Notes under the pieces: generated by a model
What the model was told of the DNA's origin: nothing
The model's database searches: none
The model's input: the letters and a program-made list of their open reading frames with translations, nothing else
In this document: positions 52,850 through 61,800 of the stretch, piece by piece
How positions within the stretch are numbered: position 1 is the stretch's first letter
Layout: each line of letters begins with the position of its first letter
Source: JBMYZL01 sp049610385
Lineage (GTDB): Bacteria > Bacteroidota > Bacteroidia > Flavobacteriales_D > Sanyastnellaceae
Assembly (NCBI GenBank): GCA_049610385.1
Contig: JBMYZL010000007.1
Location: forward strand, 1 to 64,000
Reading direction: 5' to 3'
DNA: 64,000 nucleotides
Translations under genes and position numbers: made by a program

Positions 52850-53605
52850 TCAATTCAAGGTTTCAGGCATTTGGGTCCCCAGCAGTGGGAGATCTTTCAA
52901 TTCTTCCAGTCGCCTGATGCTCTGCCAAACCTCTCTCCCATGCACTTCATCATGAGGGTTGAAATGCACAGAACGCATTCCCATCCCCTGTGCCCCCAAG
53001 ACATCGGCAACGAGGTCGTCACCAATCATGATGGCATTTTCGGGCCTCGCCTTGGCCTTCGATAGGGCTGCAGCGAAAGCCTCTTGATGTGGTTTTTTGT
53101 GGCCCAATGCATCACTTGTATAGACCCCCTCAAAGAATGATGCCAGACCTGAATTCTCCACCTTGATGTGCTGAACTTCTTCAAATCCATTGGTCAAGAT
53201 GAACATCCTATGGCCCCGTTGCGCCAAGGCTGTCAGGGTTTCTATGGCCCCGGGTATCAGATGGGGCAATTGGGGGGAGATTTCGACATAACGCACCCCC
53301 ATGGTTTCCGCCAAGTCCTTTAGCCTCTTGCCCTTGCGGGCACCCAATTGAATCAGTGTCCGTTCGAACCGCAGCGACCTCAACACTTCCTTCGACAATC
53401 GGCCAGCGGCATAATCCTTCCAGCATTTGGCATTTTCTGCTTCATAAATGGAGATCATGGAGGCCAATTCAGGCCGAGCTATATCCCATTCTCTTTTCCA
53501 AACTTCCGGCTCCAAATCGGAGAAAATTCGAGCCAAGGCTTCCCGGCTGTTGCGATCAAAATCCCAAAGGGTTCGATCCAAATCAAAGAACAAATCTGCA
53601 AGCAT
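52850..53605 (-). CDS. HAD-family noncanonical pyrimidine nucleotidase (YjjG-like)
   Basis: This is a 251-residue HAD hydrolase. Motif I is FFDLDRTLWDFDRNS, motif II is MFILTNGFEEVQ, motif III is the Lys in HKKPHQEAF, and motif IV is MIGDDLVADVLGAQ. The pattern DLDRTLWDF is typical of YjjG-type 5'-nucleotidases, which clear noncanonical pyrimidine nucleotides. I chose the ATG at 53605; a perfect -7 box TACCTTTG (53612-53619) begins 14 nt upstream, so the longer TTG start is unlikely. Confidence 0.9.
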   Translation of the reverse strand: MLADLFFDLDRTLWDFDRNSREALARIFSDLEPEVWKREWDIARPELASMISIYEAENAKCWKDYAAGRLSKEVLRSLRFERTLIQLGARKGKRLKDLAETMGVRYVEISPQLPHLIPGAIETLTALAQRGHRMFILTNGFEEVQHIKVENSGLASFFEGVYTSDALGHKKPHQEAFAAALSKAKARPENAIMIGDDLVADVLGAQGMGMRSVHFNPHDEVHGREVWQSIRRLEELKDLPLLGTQMPETLN

Positions 53606-53611
53606 GAAAGG

Positions 53612-53619
53612 CAAAGGTA
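53612..53619 (-). promoter_or_regulatory. Candidate -7 promoter box for the YjjG-like gene
   Basis: The minus strand reads TACCTTTG, six bases before the ATG at 53605. Confidence 0.45.
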
Positions 53620-53626
53620 GGACGGA

Positions 53627-54094
53627 TCAAAATGGCAAGTTTCCAAACCGCACCCACCAACTGATGGTGGTCAAAACGAGGGCCCAAACAGCGAACGCCA
53701 GAGACAACCATCCCGTGATGCCCAAAGTGCGATTGTAGTACTTGGCGGCCAACATCGCACTGATTGGAACCGAAATCAATCCGCTCATCACCAACAAGCC
53801 TGTCAAACCGAAACGCTTGCGCCATCGCACCGCTCGCCTCCTGCCCGGTGTAAAAATCGGCTTGGGTTTCAGCGCTCGTGCGGGCAACAGCTTGTCCATC
53901 CAAGCACCCCAGTACCTCATCAACCATTTTCCGAAATGAAAAAACAACTGAATACCGAGTGACGCGCCCATTGTGGTGGTGAAACAGGTTGTCAGAAAGG
54001 ATGCACCACGCGCCACCATCAAACTGGGTACAATCAAAAATTTGACGACGGCCATCAGCATCCACCAACCCATTTCCAACACCGTCAGTTCCAT
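53627..54094 (-). CDS. Small integral membrane protein
   Basis: This is a 155-residue protein with about three or four predicted TM helices (WWMLMAVVKFLIVPSLMV; FLTTCFTTTMGASLGIQLFF; LTGLLVMSGLISVPISAMLA; LSLAFAVWALVLTTISWWV) and a basic cytoplasmic loop (KPKPIFTPGRRRAVRWRKRF). The family is not recognised with certainty. It lies 15 bp after upp on the same strand. Confidence 0.7.
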   Translation of the reverse strand: MELTVLEMGWWMLMAVVKFLIVPSLMVARGASFLTTCFTTTMGASLGIQLFFHFGKWLMRYWGAWMDKLLPARALKPKPIFTPGRRRAVRWRKRFGLTGLLVMSGLISVPISAMLAAKYYNRTLGITGWLSLAFAVWALVLTTISWWVRFGNLPF

Positions 54095-54109
54095 CCGATT
54101 GGGATTCGG

Positions 54110-54760
54110 TTAAGATTTCTTGGTGCCGTAAGCCAAATCGCCGGCATCGCCCAATCCCGGCACAATGTATCCCCGGGCTGTCGTCTCATCATCCAATGCC
54201 CCCACCCAATAGTGTGTGGAAGATGGTAACGATTTCTGAACCGCCGCCATGCCCTCTCGACTGGCAACAGCGCTGACGACATGCAATTTTTCGGGTTCAC
54301 CATTCTTCAAGAGGGCTTCCCAAACACATGCCATGGAAGCTCCTGTAGCCAACATGGGGTCGGTCAGAATGACTGTTCGTCCTGTCAAATCCGGGGCGCT
54401 CATGTAATCCACCTCAATCTCAAATTCACCACCAGGCAAGTACCGCCTGTAGGCACTGACAAACGCATTGTCGGCGGCATCAAACACCTCCAGCATTCCG
54501 TCATGCATCGGCACCCCAGCCCGCAAAATCGTTGCCAAAACGGGTTCGTCCTTCAATTTCCACCCCGAAGCCGTGCCGAGGGGTGTGTTCACCTCACAGG
54601 CCTCATAAGACAACGTCTCACTCAATCGATGACCCAGCGCAACCGCGAGTCTTCGAAGATTCATTCGAAACCGCATTCGATCCTTTTGAATGGCTTGATC
54701 CCGCAATTCTCGAATGTACAATTGATGGATACCCGGCGTTTCTGCGAGAATGGTGGTCAT
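54110..54760 (-). CDS. upp: Uracil phosphoribosyltransferase
   Basis: This is a 216-residue protein. IRELRDQAIQKDRMRFRMNLRRLA, TILRAGVPMHDGMLE, the PRPP loop VILTDPMLATGASM, and the uracil-site end ARGYIVPGLGDAGDLAYGT match Upp, which salvages uracil to UMP. I chose the ATG at 54760 because it overlaps the stop of the upstream deacetylase gene as ATGA; the frame extends upstream but those residues are not conserved. Confidence 0.93.
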   Translation of the reverse strand: MTTILAETPGIHQLYIRELRDQAIQKDRMRFRMNLRRLAVALGHRLSETLSYEACEVNTPLGTASGWKLKDEPVLATILRAGVPMHDGMLEVFDAADNAFVSAYRRYLPGGEFEIEVDYMSAPDLTGRTVILTDPMLATGASMACVWEALLKNGEPEKLHVVSAVASREGMAAVQKSLPSSTHYWVGALDDETTARGYIVPGLGDAGDLAYGTKKS

Positions 54761-56115
54761 GTTGCGGAAGATACGTCCAGAATGGTTGAAGACGGATGGC
54801 GTTTGACAGCCTTTAACGCTGCGCTGAGGCAAGCGGTGTAGAAGGCGAAAGTCCCGGATTGGGACCACTCTCCATAATCAGATACGCTTTCATTGTGCCA
54901 AATCAATTCCAATGCACCACCCACTTGGGCAGCAGCCTGCGCCAGCTCAGTCACGCGCTCGATGGCCTCTTGATGCGTGCATTTTTCATAGCGAAGAAGT
55001 GTGGCGTCCATCGCAGCGACGGGATGAAGCCACAACGGCATTTGTTCATTGGATATCAGGTCAAAGGCGCGAAAGGGTCGAGCCACCCCTGCTCGAAAAC
55101 CTGCGACATCCGCATACGCCATGGAATGGTCATGGGCAATGCCTGCCGCGACCAAATCACGCCATGACTTGGGTGGTTGTTGGAGCAGGTAATGCTGTCG
55201 GCTGTGGCATTCAGCGGGGTCTACCTCCGGCAAAATACGCAACAAGCGGTCGCGTTCTTGCTGTATCCATTTGAACCCCTTGGCGTGGGCCTGATATCCT
55301 GGATGAATCCCGATTTCAGCCGTCTGGGACAGGTGCTGAATCAACTTTCTCAAACCCCGGGATCGCCATGAAAGACCCCGGTCGTGTTGGGACCGAGACG
55401 CCAAAAGAAAAAAGTAGCGTGTCTTCAAAGAGAAAGCCGCGTGCAGGGATTCGATGTTGTCGTATGTGTCATAGGGATCTGCTTGCCCGCTGATGGCCAC
55501 ACGCAACCGAAGCCATGCGGGTCTGTTCGCCAAGACATCCTTCAATGCAGCCCCTGCTGTGCGAAACCATCCCTTGGACCGAAATGCATAAGCGCTGTCG
55601 ACATCTATGGTTGGAATCACTTCGCTGGTGAGACGCGCAGCGCCCAATGGCAATTGCATTTTCTGAGCCCACAACTGCATGCGACGGTCCACTTCTGGCC
55701 GGTCTAACCAGCCACGCATCGCAGCCAAGGAGGTTCCGCCTAGAAAGCGCCCATGCTCATCCCGATGCCGATCTGGCGCCTCCATTTCTTCGAGGCGCGA
55801 GGTCATGAAAAACGCGAAGGACAACAACTCAGATTCGACTTCTCTGCCCCACTTCAAATCTTGACGCTCCAACAACCCAGAGGCTGACCAAAATTCATCG
55901 GCAGCGGGATGTTGCTCCTCACCACCGTATTGGAGTCGAAAAACCTGGGTTTGGGACACATCCACTCCTGGCCCATCCAACCACTCCTGCTCATTCAAGG
56001 CCCAACGAAACGTCCAACCACAGGACACTTCGAATGCCACATGAGCTGCGTGTTCATGACGCGAAGTGGGACTTGTGGACTCCCCACCATGCCAAATCCA
56101 TATCAGCACAGCCAT
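54757..56115 (-). CDS. Polysaccharide deacetylase-like protein
   Basis: This is a 452-residue protein. Residues about 160-420 show a NodB-like barrel of the Bacteroidota type: IPTIDVDSAYAF (metal Asp-x-Asp), ADPYDTYDNI, AEIGIHPGYQAHA (metal His), SRQHYLLQQPPKSWRDL and HDHSMAYADVAGFRAG. The N-terminal 150 residues form a family-specific domain (AADEFWSASGLLERQDL). There is no signal peptide. Such proteins may remove acetyl groups from cell-wall or lipid-linked glycans; substrate unknown. The gene overlaps wecB by 13 bp upstream and upp by 4 bp downstream, so all three are co-expressed. Confidence 0.85.
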   Translation of the reverse strand: MAVLIWIWHGGESTSPTSRHEHAAHVAFEVSCGWTFRWALNEQEWLDGPGVDVSQTQVFRLQYGGEEQHPAADEFWSASGLLERQDLKWGREVESELLSFAFFMTSRLEEMEAPDRHRDEHGRFLGGTSLAAMRGWLDRPEVDRRMQLWAQKMQLPLGAARLTSEVIPTIDVDSAYAFRSKGWFRTAGAALKDVLANRPAWLRLRVAISGQADPYDTYDNIESLHAAFSLKTRYFFLLASRSQHDRGLSWRSRGLRKLIQHLSQTAEIGIHPGYQAHAKGFKWIQQERDRLLRILPEVDPAECHSRQHYLLQQPPKSWRDLVAAGIAHDHSMAYADVAGFRAGVARPFRAFDLISNEQMPLWLHPVAAMDATLLRYEKCTHQEAIERVTELAQAAAQVGGALELIWHNESVSDYGEWSQSGTFAFYTACLSAALKAVKRHPSSTILDVSSAT

Positions 56116-57218
56116 TGGGAAAGCGTCTCTGCCAAGCGCTCACCTGCCCCAACTGCCGCATAGACATCGTTTTTGGGCCAATCTTCAGCGCACAGGTGGT
56201 TTTGAATTTGTGACCATTCTTCAGCCAAATCTGATGGCGAATTCACACAACGGACCTTGCCCATTTCCACCAATTCAACCCATTCGGTCACCGGTCTCAG
56301 AACGAGGCATCCGGTTTGCAATACAAATGCTTCTTTTTGCAATCCACCCGAATCTGTCAGCACCAAAGGGGCGGATTCGACAAAACGCATCAAGTCGAGA
56401 TACCCCATCGGTTCAACCGGATCTATTCGCCATTGTCGCAATCGATTCTTCCAATCGGTCTCACCCCACAATTCGCGGCAAGTATTTTGGGTTCGGGGGT
56501 GAATGGGGAAAACCGCACGCAACTTCCTTTTCTCGAGGGCTTGGTGAATGGCCGCAAACCATGAAGACAACACCTCTGATTCATCCACATTTGCCGGGCG
56601 ATGCATGGTCAAAACCACTTGACCCAAGTGTGCATCTGTTGCCATTTCTGGCCTGTGCAGCTTCACCGCATCCAATGCAGCAGCACATTGCAAATCGCCA
56701 ACGGCGGCCACACGTTGAACAGAACCATCCTGTACCCCCTCTTTGGCCAATTGTTCGACAGCATGACGCGTAGGGCAACAAAGATGTGTGGCCCAGTGAT
56801 CCGTAGCGATTCGATTGATTTCTTCTGGCATGCCGCGATCAAATGAACGCAATCCAGCTTCCACGTGAATCAATTTGAGGTTGAGCCGAGCAGCTACCCA
56901 AGCACCAGCGACAGTTGAATCTGTGTCCCCATAGACCAGGATGGCATCTGGTGATTCTTCTCGAACAATCGGTTCCAGGGCAGCGAGCATTTCTCCACAA
57001 CGCCCCAGTGGACCCGTCGCCGTGAGCTTGACTTGGTGCTTGGGAGCCGGGATGTTCAGTTCTTGGAAAAAACCACCGCTCATGTTCATGTCTGTGTGTT
57101 GGCCCGTATGGACCATGACCTCCGACAACCCGTGGGTACCTGATGCCAATATTCGACTCAATACCGAAGCCTTGATGAACTGGGGCCTGGCCCCGACGAC
57201 TGTGAGAATTTTGATCAT
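56103..57218 (-). CDS. wecB: UDP-N-acetylglucosamine 2-epimerase (non-hydrolysing)
   Basis: This is a 371-residue GT-B-fold epimerase. VVGARPQFIKASVLSRIL, HTGQHTDMNMSGGFFQEL, YGDTDSTVAGAWVAARL, HVEAGLRSFDRGMPEEINR, and the C-terminal LTDSGGLQKEAFVLQTGCLVL are all WecB signatures. It makes UDP-ManNAc for surface glycans. The neighbouring deacetylase gene (13-bp overlap) supports a role in envelope polysaccharide synthesis. Its glycan product is not indicated by other glycosyltransferases here. Confidence 0.93.
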   Translation of the reverse strand: MIKILTVVGARPQFIKASVLSRILASGTHGLSEVMVHTGQHTDMNMSGGFFQELNIPAPKHQVKLTATGPLGRCGEMLAALEPIVREESPDAILVYGDTDSTVAGAWVAARLNLKLIHVEAGLRSFDRGMPEEINRIATDHWATHLCCPTRHAVEQLAKEGVQDGSVQRVAAVGDLQCAAALDAVKLHRPEMATDAHLGQVVLTMHRPANVDESEVLSSWFAAIHQALEKRKLRAVFPIHPRTQNTCRELWGETDWKNRLRQWRIDPVEPMGYLDLMRFVESAPLVLTDSGGLQKEAFVLQTGCLVLRPVTEWVELVEMGKVRCVNSPSDLAEEWSQIQNHLCAEDWPKNDVYAAVGAGERLAETLSQWLC

Positions 57219-57294
57219 TGTTTAGCAGATGGTTTTGTGAGGAAGACCAGGAAAGTCCTCGGGCAACGAATCCATCAATAGGTCCCCTGCCCAT

Positions 57295-58005
57295 TCAAAG
57301 GGCACCATCATCGGCAAAGCTAAAATATTGTTCCCTGGCAACAATGACATGGTCCAAAACAGGCAAGTCCAAAACAGCACCTGCTCGTTTCAAATTCTCG
57401 GTCAACCGTCGATCTGCAGCACTGGGACGGGGATTCCCAGAAGGATGATTGTGCACCACCACAATGGCCGCCGCGCGCAAGGCGAGGGCCTTTCCGAATA
57501 TGATTTTGGGATCGGCAATCGTTCCAGACAACCCGCCTTTGGATATCATCAATTCCGACATCACCACATTTGACCGCCGCAATGCCAACATCCAAAATTC
57601 CTCATGGCCCAAATCTGCCAACCGTTCTCGGAACCGGAGATGAACATCCTGAGCACATTGGATGGCTTGCTTGAATCCATCTTGATGGGCTGAATCCGTG
57701 CGATATGCGTGGCGCCTGCGTCCCAATTCCATTGCGGCGGAAAGGCTCACCGCTTTCACCATGCCGATGCCCTCAATCGTGGCAAAAGCTGTGGGGGGAA
57801 ATCGACCCAGTTCATCCAAATTGCCACCACACAAGGTGAGCAATTCCCTTGCAATAGCCCTGACTGGCTTTCCTTTCATCCCAGAATTTAGCAAAATGCT
57901 CAGCAGGTCATCATCTGACAATGACGCTGGACCATATGCCAAGAGACGCTCCCGAGGTTTCGGTCCGTCGAATCTTCTGTCCACCCATTCTCTATTCCTG
58001 TTCAT
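57295..58005 (-). CDS. radC: RadC-family JAB/MPN domain protein
   Basis: This is a 236-residue protein with N-terminal helix-hairpin-helix segment (TAFATIEGIGMVKAVSLSAAME) and a C-terminal JAB domain with the zinc motif VVVHNHPSGNPRPSAADRRLT. RadC was named as a DNA repair protein, but its role is disputed. I chose the ATG at 58005 because GAGGGAG stands right before it; an ATG three codons upstream is also possible. Confidence 0.93.
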   Translation of the reverse strand: MNRNREWVDRRFDGPKPRERLLAYGPASLSDDDLLSILLNSGMKGKPVRAIARELLTLCGGNLDELGRFPPTAFATIEGIGMVKAVSLSAAMELGRRRHAYRTDSAHQDGFKQAIQCAQDVHLRFRERLADLGHEEFWMLALRRSNVVMSELMISKGGLSGTIADPKIIFGKALALRAAAIVVVHNHPSGNPRPSAADRRLTENLKRAGAVLDLPVLDHVIVAREQYFSFADDGAL

Positions 58006-58056
58006 CTCCCTCATTCCTTCCCTTCTATGGAACCTTTTCTACACCAAAATAGCGGC

Positions 58057-58088
58057 AAAAAAAAACCCCGCAGCCGCGCTGCGAGGTT
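58057..58088 (-). terminator. Rho-independent terminator of rpsT
   Basis: On the minus strand, AACCTCGCAG and CTGCGGGGTT pair over 10 bases (one T-G pair) around loop CGCGG and are followed by nine T. It lies 22 bp after the rpsT stop. Confidence 0.9.
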
Positions 58089-58109
58089 CTAGTTCGGAAA
58101 AACAAAGGA

Positions 58110-58364
58110 TTAACCCAAATTCGCCACGTGCAAAGTGAGGCTGGATTTGAGGTTGCTTGCTTTGTTTTTGTGAATGACATTGTTTTTCGCAAGCTTGTCC
58201 AACATGGCCACTACTTTGGGCAACATTTCACCTGCTGCCTTTGCATCGGTGGATGCGCGCAAATCGCGTACCGCATTCCGAGCGGTTTTGTGATAGTACC
58301 GATTGCGATCACGCTTCTTCTTGTCTGAACGGATGCGCTTTAACGCTGATTTGTGATGAGCCAT
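58110..58364 (-). CDS. rpsT: 30S ribosomal protein S20
   Basis: This is an 84-residue basic helical protein starting MAHHKSALKRIRSDKKKRD; MLDKLAKNNVIHKNKASNLKSSL is the conserved C-terminal helix of S20, which binds 16S rRNA in the small subunit. I chose the ATG at 58364 because it starts the conserved sequence. A complete Bacteroidota-type promoter lies upstream and a strong terminator follows, so it is a single-gene unit. Confidence 0.97.
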   Translation of the reverse strand: MAHHKSALKRIRSDKKKRDRNRYYHKTARNAVRDLRASTDAKAAGEMLPKVVAMLDKLAKNNVIHKNKASNLKSSLTLHVANLG

Positions 58365-58388
58365 GTCAAAAATTCCTTCTAAGGGGCG

Positions 58389-58419
58389 GCAAATATAGGG
58401 CAAAATCCAAACCTACAAA
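58389..58419 (-). promoter_or_regulatory. Bacteroidota-type promoter of rpsT
   Basis: On the minus strand, TTTTG (58415-58419) and TATATTTG (58389-58396) are separated by 18 bases, matching the -33 TTTG and -7 TAnnTTTG consensus. The box ends 24 nt before the ATG. This is the clearest promoter in the window. Confidence 0.75.
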
Positions 58420-58470
58420 ACCTTTGGAACCAATCTTGTGAGAAAATCTGATGATGGAATTGTTGGAAGA

Positions 58471-58490
58471 AGGGCGCACCCCTGCGCCCT
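58471..58490. repeat. Short perfect inverted repeat
   Basis: AGGGCGCA and TGCGCCCT enclose CCCC. There is no T run on either side. It may be a weak terminator for the small minus-strand frame or a repeat element. Confidence 0.5.
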
Positions 58491-58534
58491 CCAATCCTAA
58501 CAATCTACTTGTATCCATTCTTGAGACGCAGGGT

Positions 58535-58714
58535 CTACAGAACAATTACAATGCTATAATACGACAGAAGAATGATAAAATGAACTGAATAGCCATAAAT
58601 TATAAACAAACATCCATTATTTACCGACAAAAGACCTGACATTGAAAATAAGGTGAATCCAACTGGCCACAAGACTTGGGCCACTGTAAATGGGCGATTC
58701 CATCCTTTTTTCAT
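58535..58714 (-). CDS. Possible small membrane protein
   Basis: This is a 59-residue frame from the ATG at 58714, starting MKKGWNRPFTVAQVLWPVGF, with two hydrophobic stretches (LWPVGFTLFSMSGLLSV and CLFIIYGYSVHFIILLSYYS) that could form two TM helices. No family is recognised, the DNA is more AT-rich than its neighbours, and there is no clear promoter; it may be a real two-helix peptide or chance. Confidence 0.35.
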   Translation of the reverse strand: MKKGWNRPFTVAQVLWPVGFTLFSMSGLLSVNNGCLFIIYGYSVHFIILLSYYSIVIVL

Positions 58715-58833
58715 GGGGCCCACCAGTCCATACAACATGGTCTGCTCCCAGATTTCAACATCAATCTCTTCCCAGTGGTTTTCAGTCTTGACAAGCCGAT
58801 GAGTCCATCTGCTTATGCCTTTGCCTGATTCCC

Positions 58834-61800
58834 ATGTTTGGATTAATCCATATTTTTATGATCATGATAGGGCACCGAATTTCAGTGGTCGTGGTGTTTT
58901 GGTATCTGTTCTTGGGGGTGTCCCAAGGTCAGGGATCTCTGTTTACCAATGTCTCTGCTACATCAGGTGTATTGGCCGAAGGAATCCATCATGGGGTGGC
59001 TTGGGGAGATTACAACAATGATGGCTGGCCAGATTTGTACACGGCCACCCGGCAGGGGCCCAATCTCCTTTTCGAAAATCAGGGTGATGGCACTTTCGCG
59101 GAAATCGGAGCCGTAGCCGGAGTCTCAGACATCAGCAATTCCATGACCGCAGTATGGGGCGATATCGACAACGATGGTTTCCTCGATTTGGCCGTAGGCA
59201 ATTACAATGAACCCAATCGCCTGTTCAAGAACTCAGGCGATGGCACCTTTGAAGACATTTCTGGAACGGCCGGAGTGGGACATGCCGGTCCTTGCCGCAG
59301 TTTGCATATGGCCGATTACGACGAAAATGGGTTTTTGGACATCTATGTGGTCAACATCAACTCCCACAATGTGCTGTTTCACAACAATGGCCCAGGAATG
59401 ACCTTCAGCAATGCCACATTCTCCTCAGGTGCCACAGATACGCAGGTGGGAATGGGTGGACTCTTTACAGATGCTGACCAAGATGGTGATGTGGACCTCT
59501 ATTTGACACATGATGCCAACCAACCCAATAAGTTTTACGACAATAACAACGACGGCACTTTCACGGAGATGGCCACGGCTTTGGGACTGGATTATGTAGG
59601 AAATTGCATGGGAGTCGATGCCGGCGATGTCAACCGAGATGGTTGGCTGGACCTCTACATCAGTGATCTTTATCCGAGTGAACTGTTGATGAACAATGGC
59701 GATGGCACGTACACACCATTCGGATCTGAGGCCGGTGTGGATGACAGTGGCATGACTTGGGGGGTGATTTTCTTTGACTATGACCAAGATGGCATCCTCG
59801 ATATTTATTTGGTCAACGATTACCTCTTTGCACCGTCGCCCAACATCCTTTACCATGGATTGGAAGACGGCACTTTTGAGGTGTCGTCATCTGGCGATTT
59901 GACCTTGGAACATCCTTTTTCCGACTTCGGATTGGCTACAGCGGACTATGATGGAGATGGAGATTTGGATTTGGCCATTGCCACGACATCACAAGGCATG
60001 AATCCGGGTTTGCAACTCCTTCGAAACGACGTGGGTGCCTCCGCCGGTCAATCCATCTTCTTCCACCTTGAGGGAACCCTGTCCAATCGAGATGCCGTAG
60101 GTGCGCGCATCGAAGTGCATTTCGGCGACGAGTTGCGCGTAGATGAGGTGCATGCCGGACAAGGGTACAGTGGACATTCGGATTATGATATGCATTTTGG
60201 ACTGGGGGATGTCACCGAGGTGGACTCCGTGGTCGTGCATTGGCCTGTTGGAGAAGCCTCCACCCATGTAGGACCATTTGCAACGGGTCCCACCCCCCAC
60301 TTCCTGATTGAACCTGGAGCCAATCCCTGGTTTTCTGTCGGATGCACAAATGCTGAAGCTTGCAATTACCAGCCCGCTGCAGCCAATGATGATGGCTCAT
60401 GTGAATTTGCCATCCCGGGATTTGATTGTGATGGCAATCCTGTTTTAGGTGAGCCTTCGCCCGAGACGCACAGTTGGGCACGCTTGTGGAATGAGACTCT
60501 TTTGCATGGCATTCGTCACGATTGGGCTCGCCCCACCGTTCATGCAAGGAATTTGTGGCATGCTTCCGTCCTGATGTACGACGCTTACGTGGCTTATGCG
60601 CCTGACACTGCAGGCGCCCCTGCGCAATTCTTTTTGGGGGAAACCCTGGGAACATTCAATTGTCCTTTCGACTCGGCAGGATTGAGCTCACCGTCTGCGG
60701 AGGCAGACAGGCTTCAAGCTCGGAATTTGGCCATCAGCTTTGCCATCTCAAAATTGATGCTTCACCGATTTGCCGATGCACCACAGGCAGGTGTGATTAT
60801 GGCGAGCATTTCAGGACGGATGGAGCAGTTGGGGCTGGATTTGGCCTTTGAAGACACCGACTACACCACAGGAGATTGGATGCATGACGCACAAGCCCTG
60901 GGCAACTACCTCGCCGAGCAGATGATTGCCTTCGGGCTGCAGGACGGCAGCAACGAAGACATTGGCTACCAAAACACTTATTACAACCCGATCAACTGGA
61001 ACTTGGTAATGGATGAGCCCGGGAACCCCAACATGTTCTTCCCCAACCGATGGCAGCCACTGCAATTGACCGAATTCATCGACCAAGGTGGGAACCCAGG
61101 AACAAACATCGCTCCTGATTTCTTGAGTCCAGAATGGGGGAATGTGGTGCCTTTTTCCTTGCAAGCAGAGGACATGGAAACGTATGAGCGTTTGGGCGGA
61201 TTTTACCCCGTTTACCATGACCCCGGATCGCCTCCTTTGATTGACCCAGAGGCAGAAACCGATGTGGAAAGTTCCGACTACAAATGGGGACAGGTCATGA
61301 CGGCCATCTGGTCCAGCCACCTGTCACCGACCGACAGTGTCATGTGGGACATCAGTCCGGGTGCCATGGGCCGAAATGGTTACATCCCATCAGATTATGA
61401 AGAAGCTCGGGATTACTACGTTTGGTTGGAAGGGGGGCTCGAGAATGCCCCAAACGGAACGCAAGGTCATCCGTTGAACCCACATACTGGGTTGCCCTAT
61501 CCACCTCATTTGGTGCCTCGTGGAGATTTCTCTCGAGTGCTCGCAGAATACTGGGCTGATGGACCCGATTCAGAAACCCCTCCTGGACACTGGTTCACCG
61601 TCATGAACTACGTCAATGACCAGACGGAACTCGAAAAAAAATGGCGGGGATCTGGAGCCACACTCGATGACCTCACCTGGGATGTCATGGGCTATTTCTC
61701 CATGGGAGGTGCCATGCATGACGCGGCGGTAGCCGCATGGGCTTGCAAAGGATGGTATGATTATGTACGACCCGTCTCCGCAATTCGCTGGATGGGGGAC

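Larger units (their letters stand above)
58404..58833. other. Intergenic region with promoter, hairpin and one possible small gene
   Basis: This 430-bp stretch holds the -33 element of rpsT, a perfect 8-bp GC hairpin at 58471-58490 (AGGGCGCA-CCCC-TGCGCCCT) without a T run, an AT-rich segment around 58540-58620, and one possible short membrane-protein gene on the minus strand. TGCCTTTG at 58816-58823, one mismatch from the -7 box, may be the promoter of the gene at 58834. Confidence 0.5.

Noticed and set aside
53583..54068. A 161-codon minus-strand frame overlapping the small membrane protein
   Set aside because: The other frame (53627-54094) has clear TM helices and a better start; this one is a shadow.
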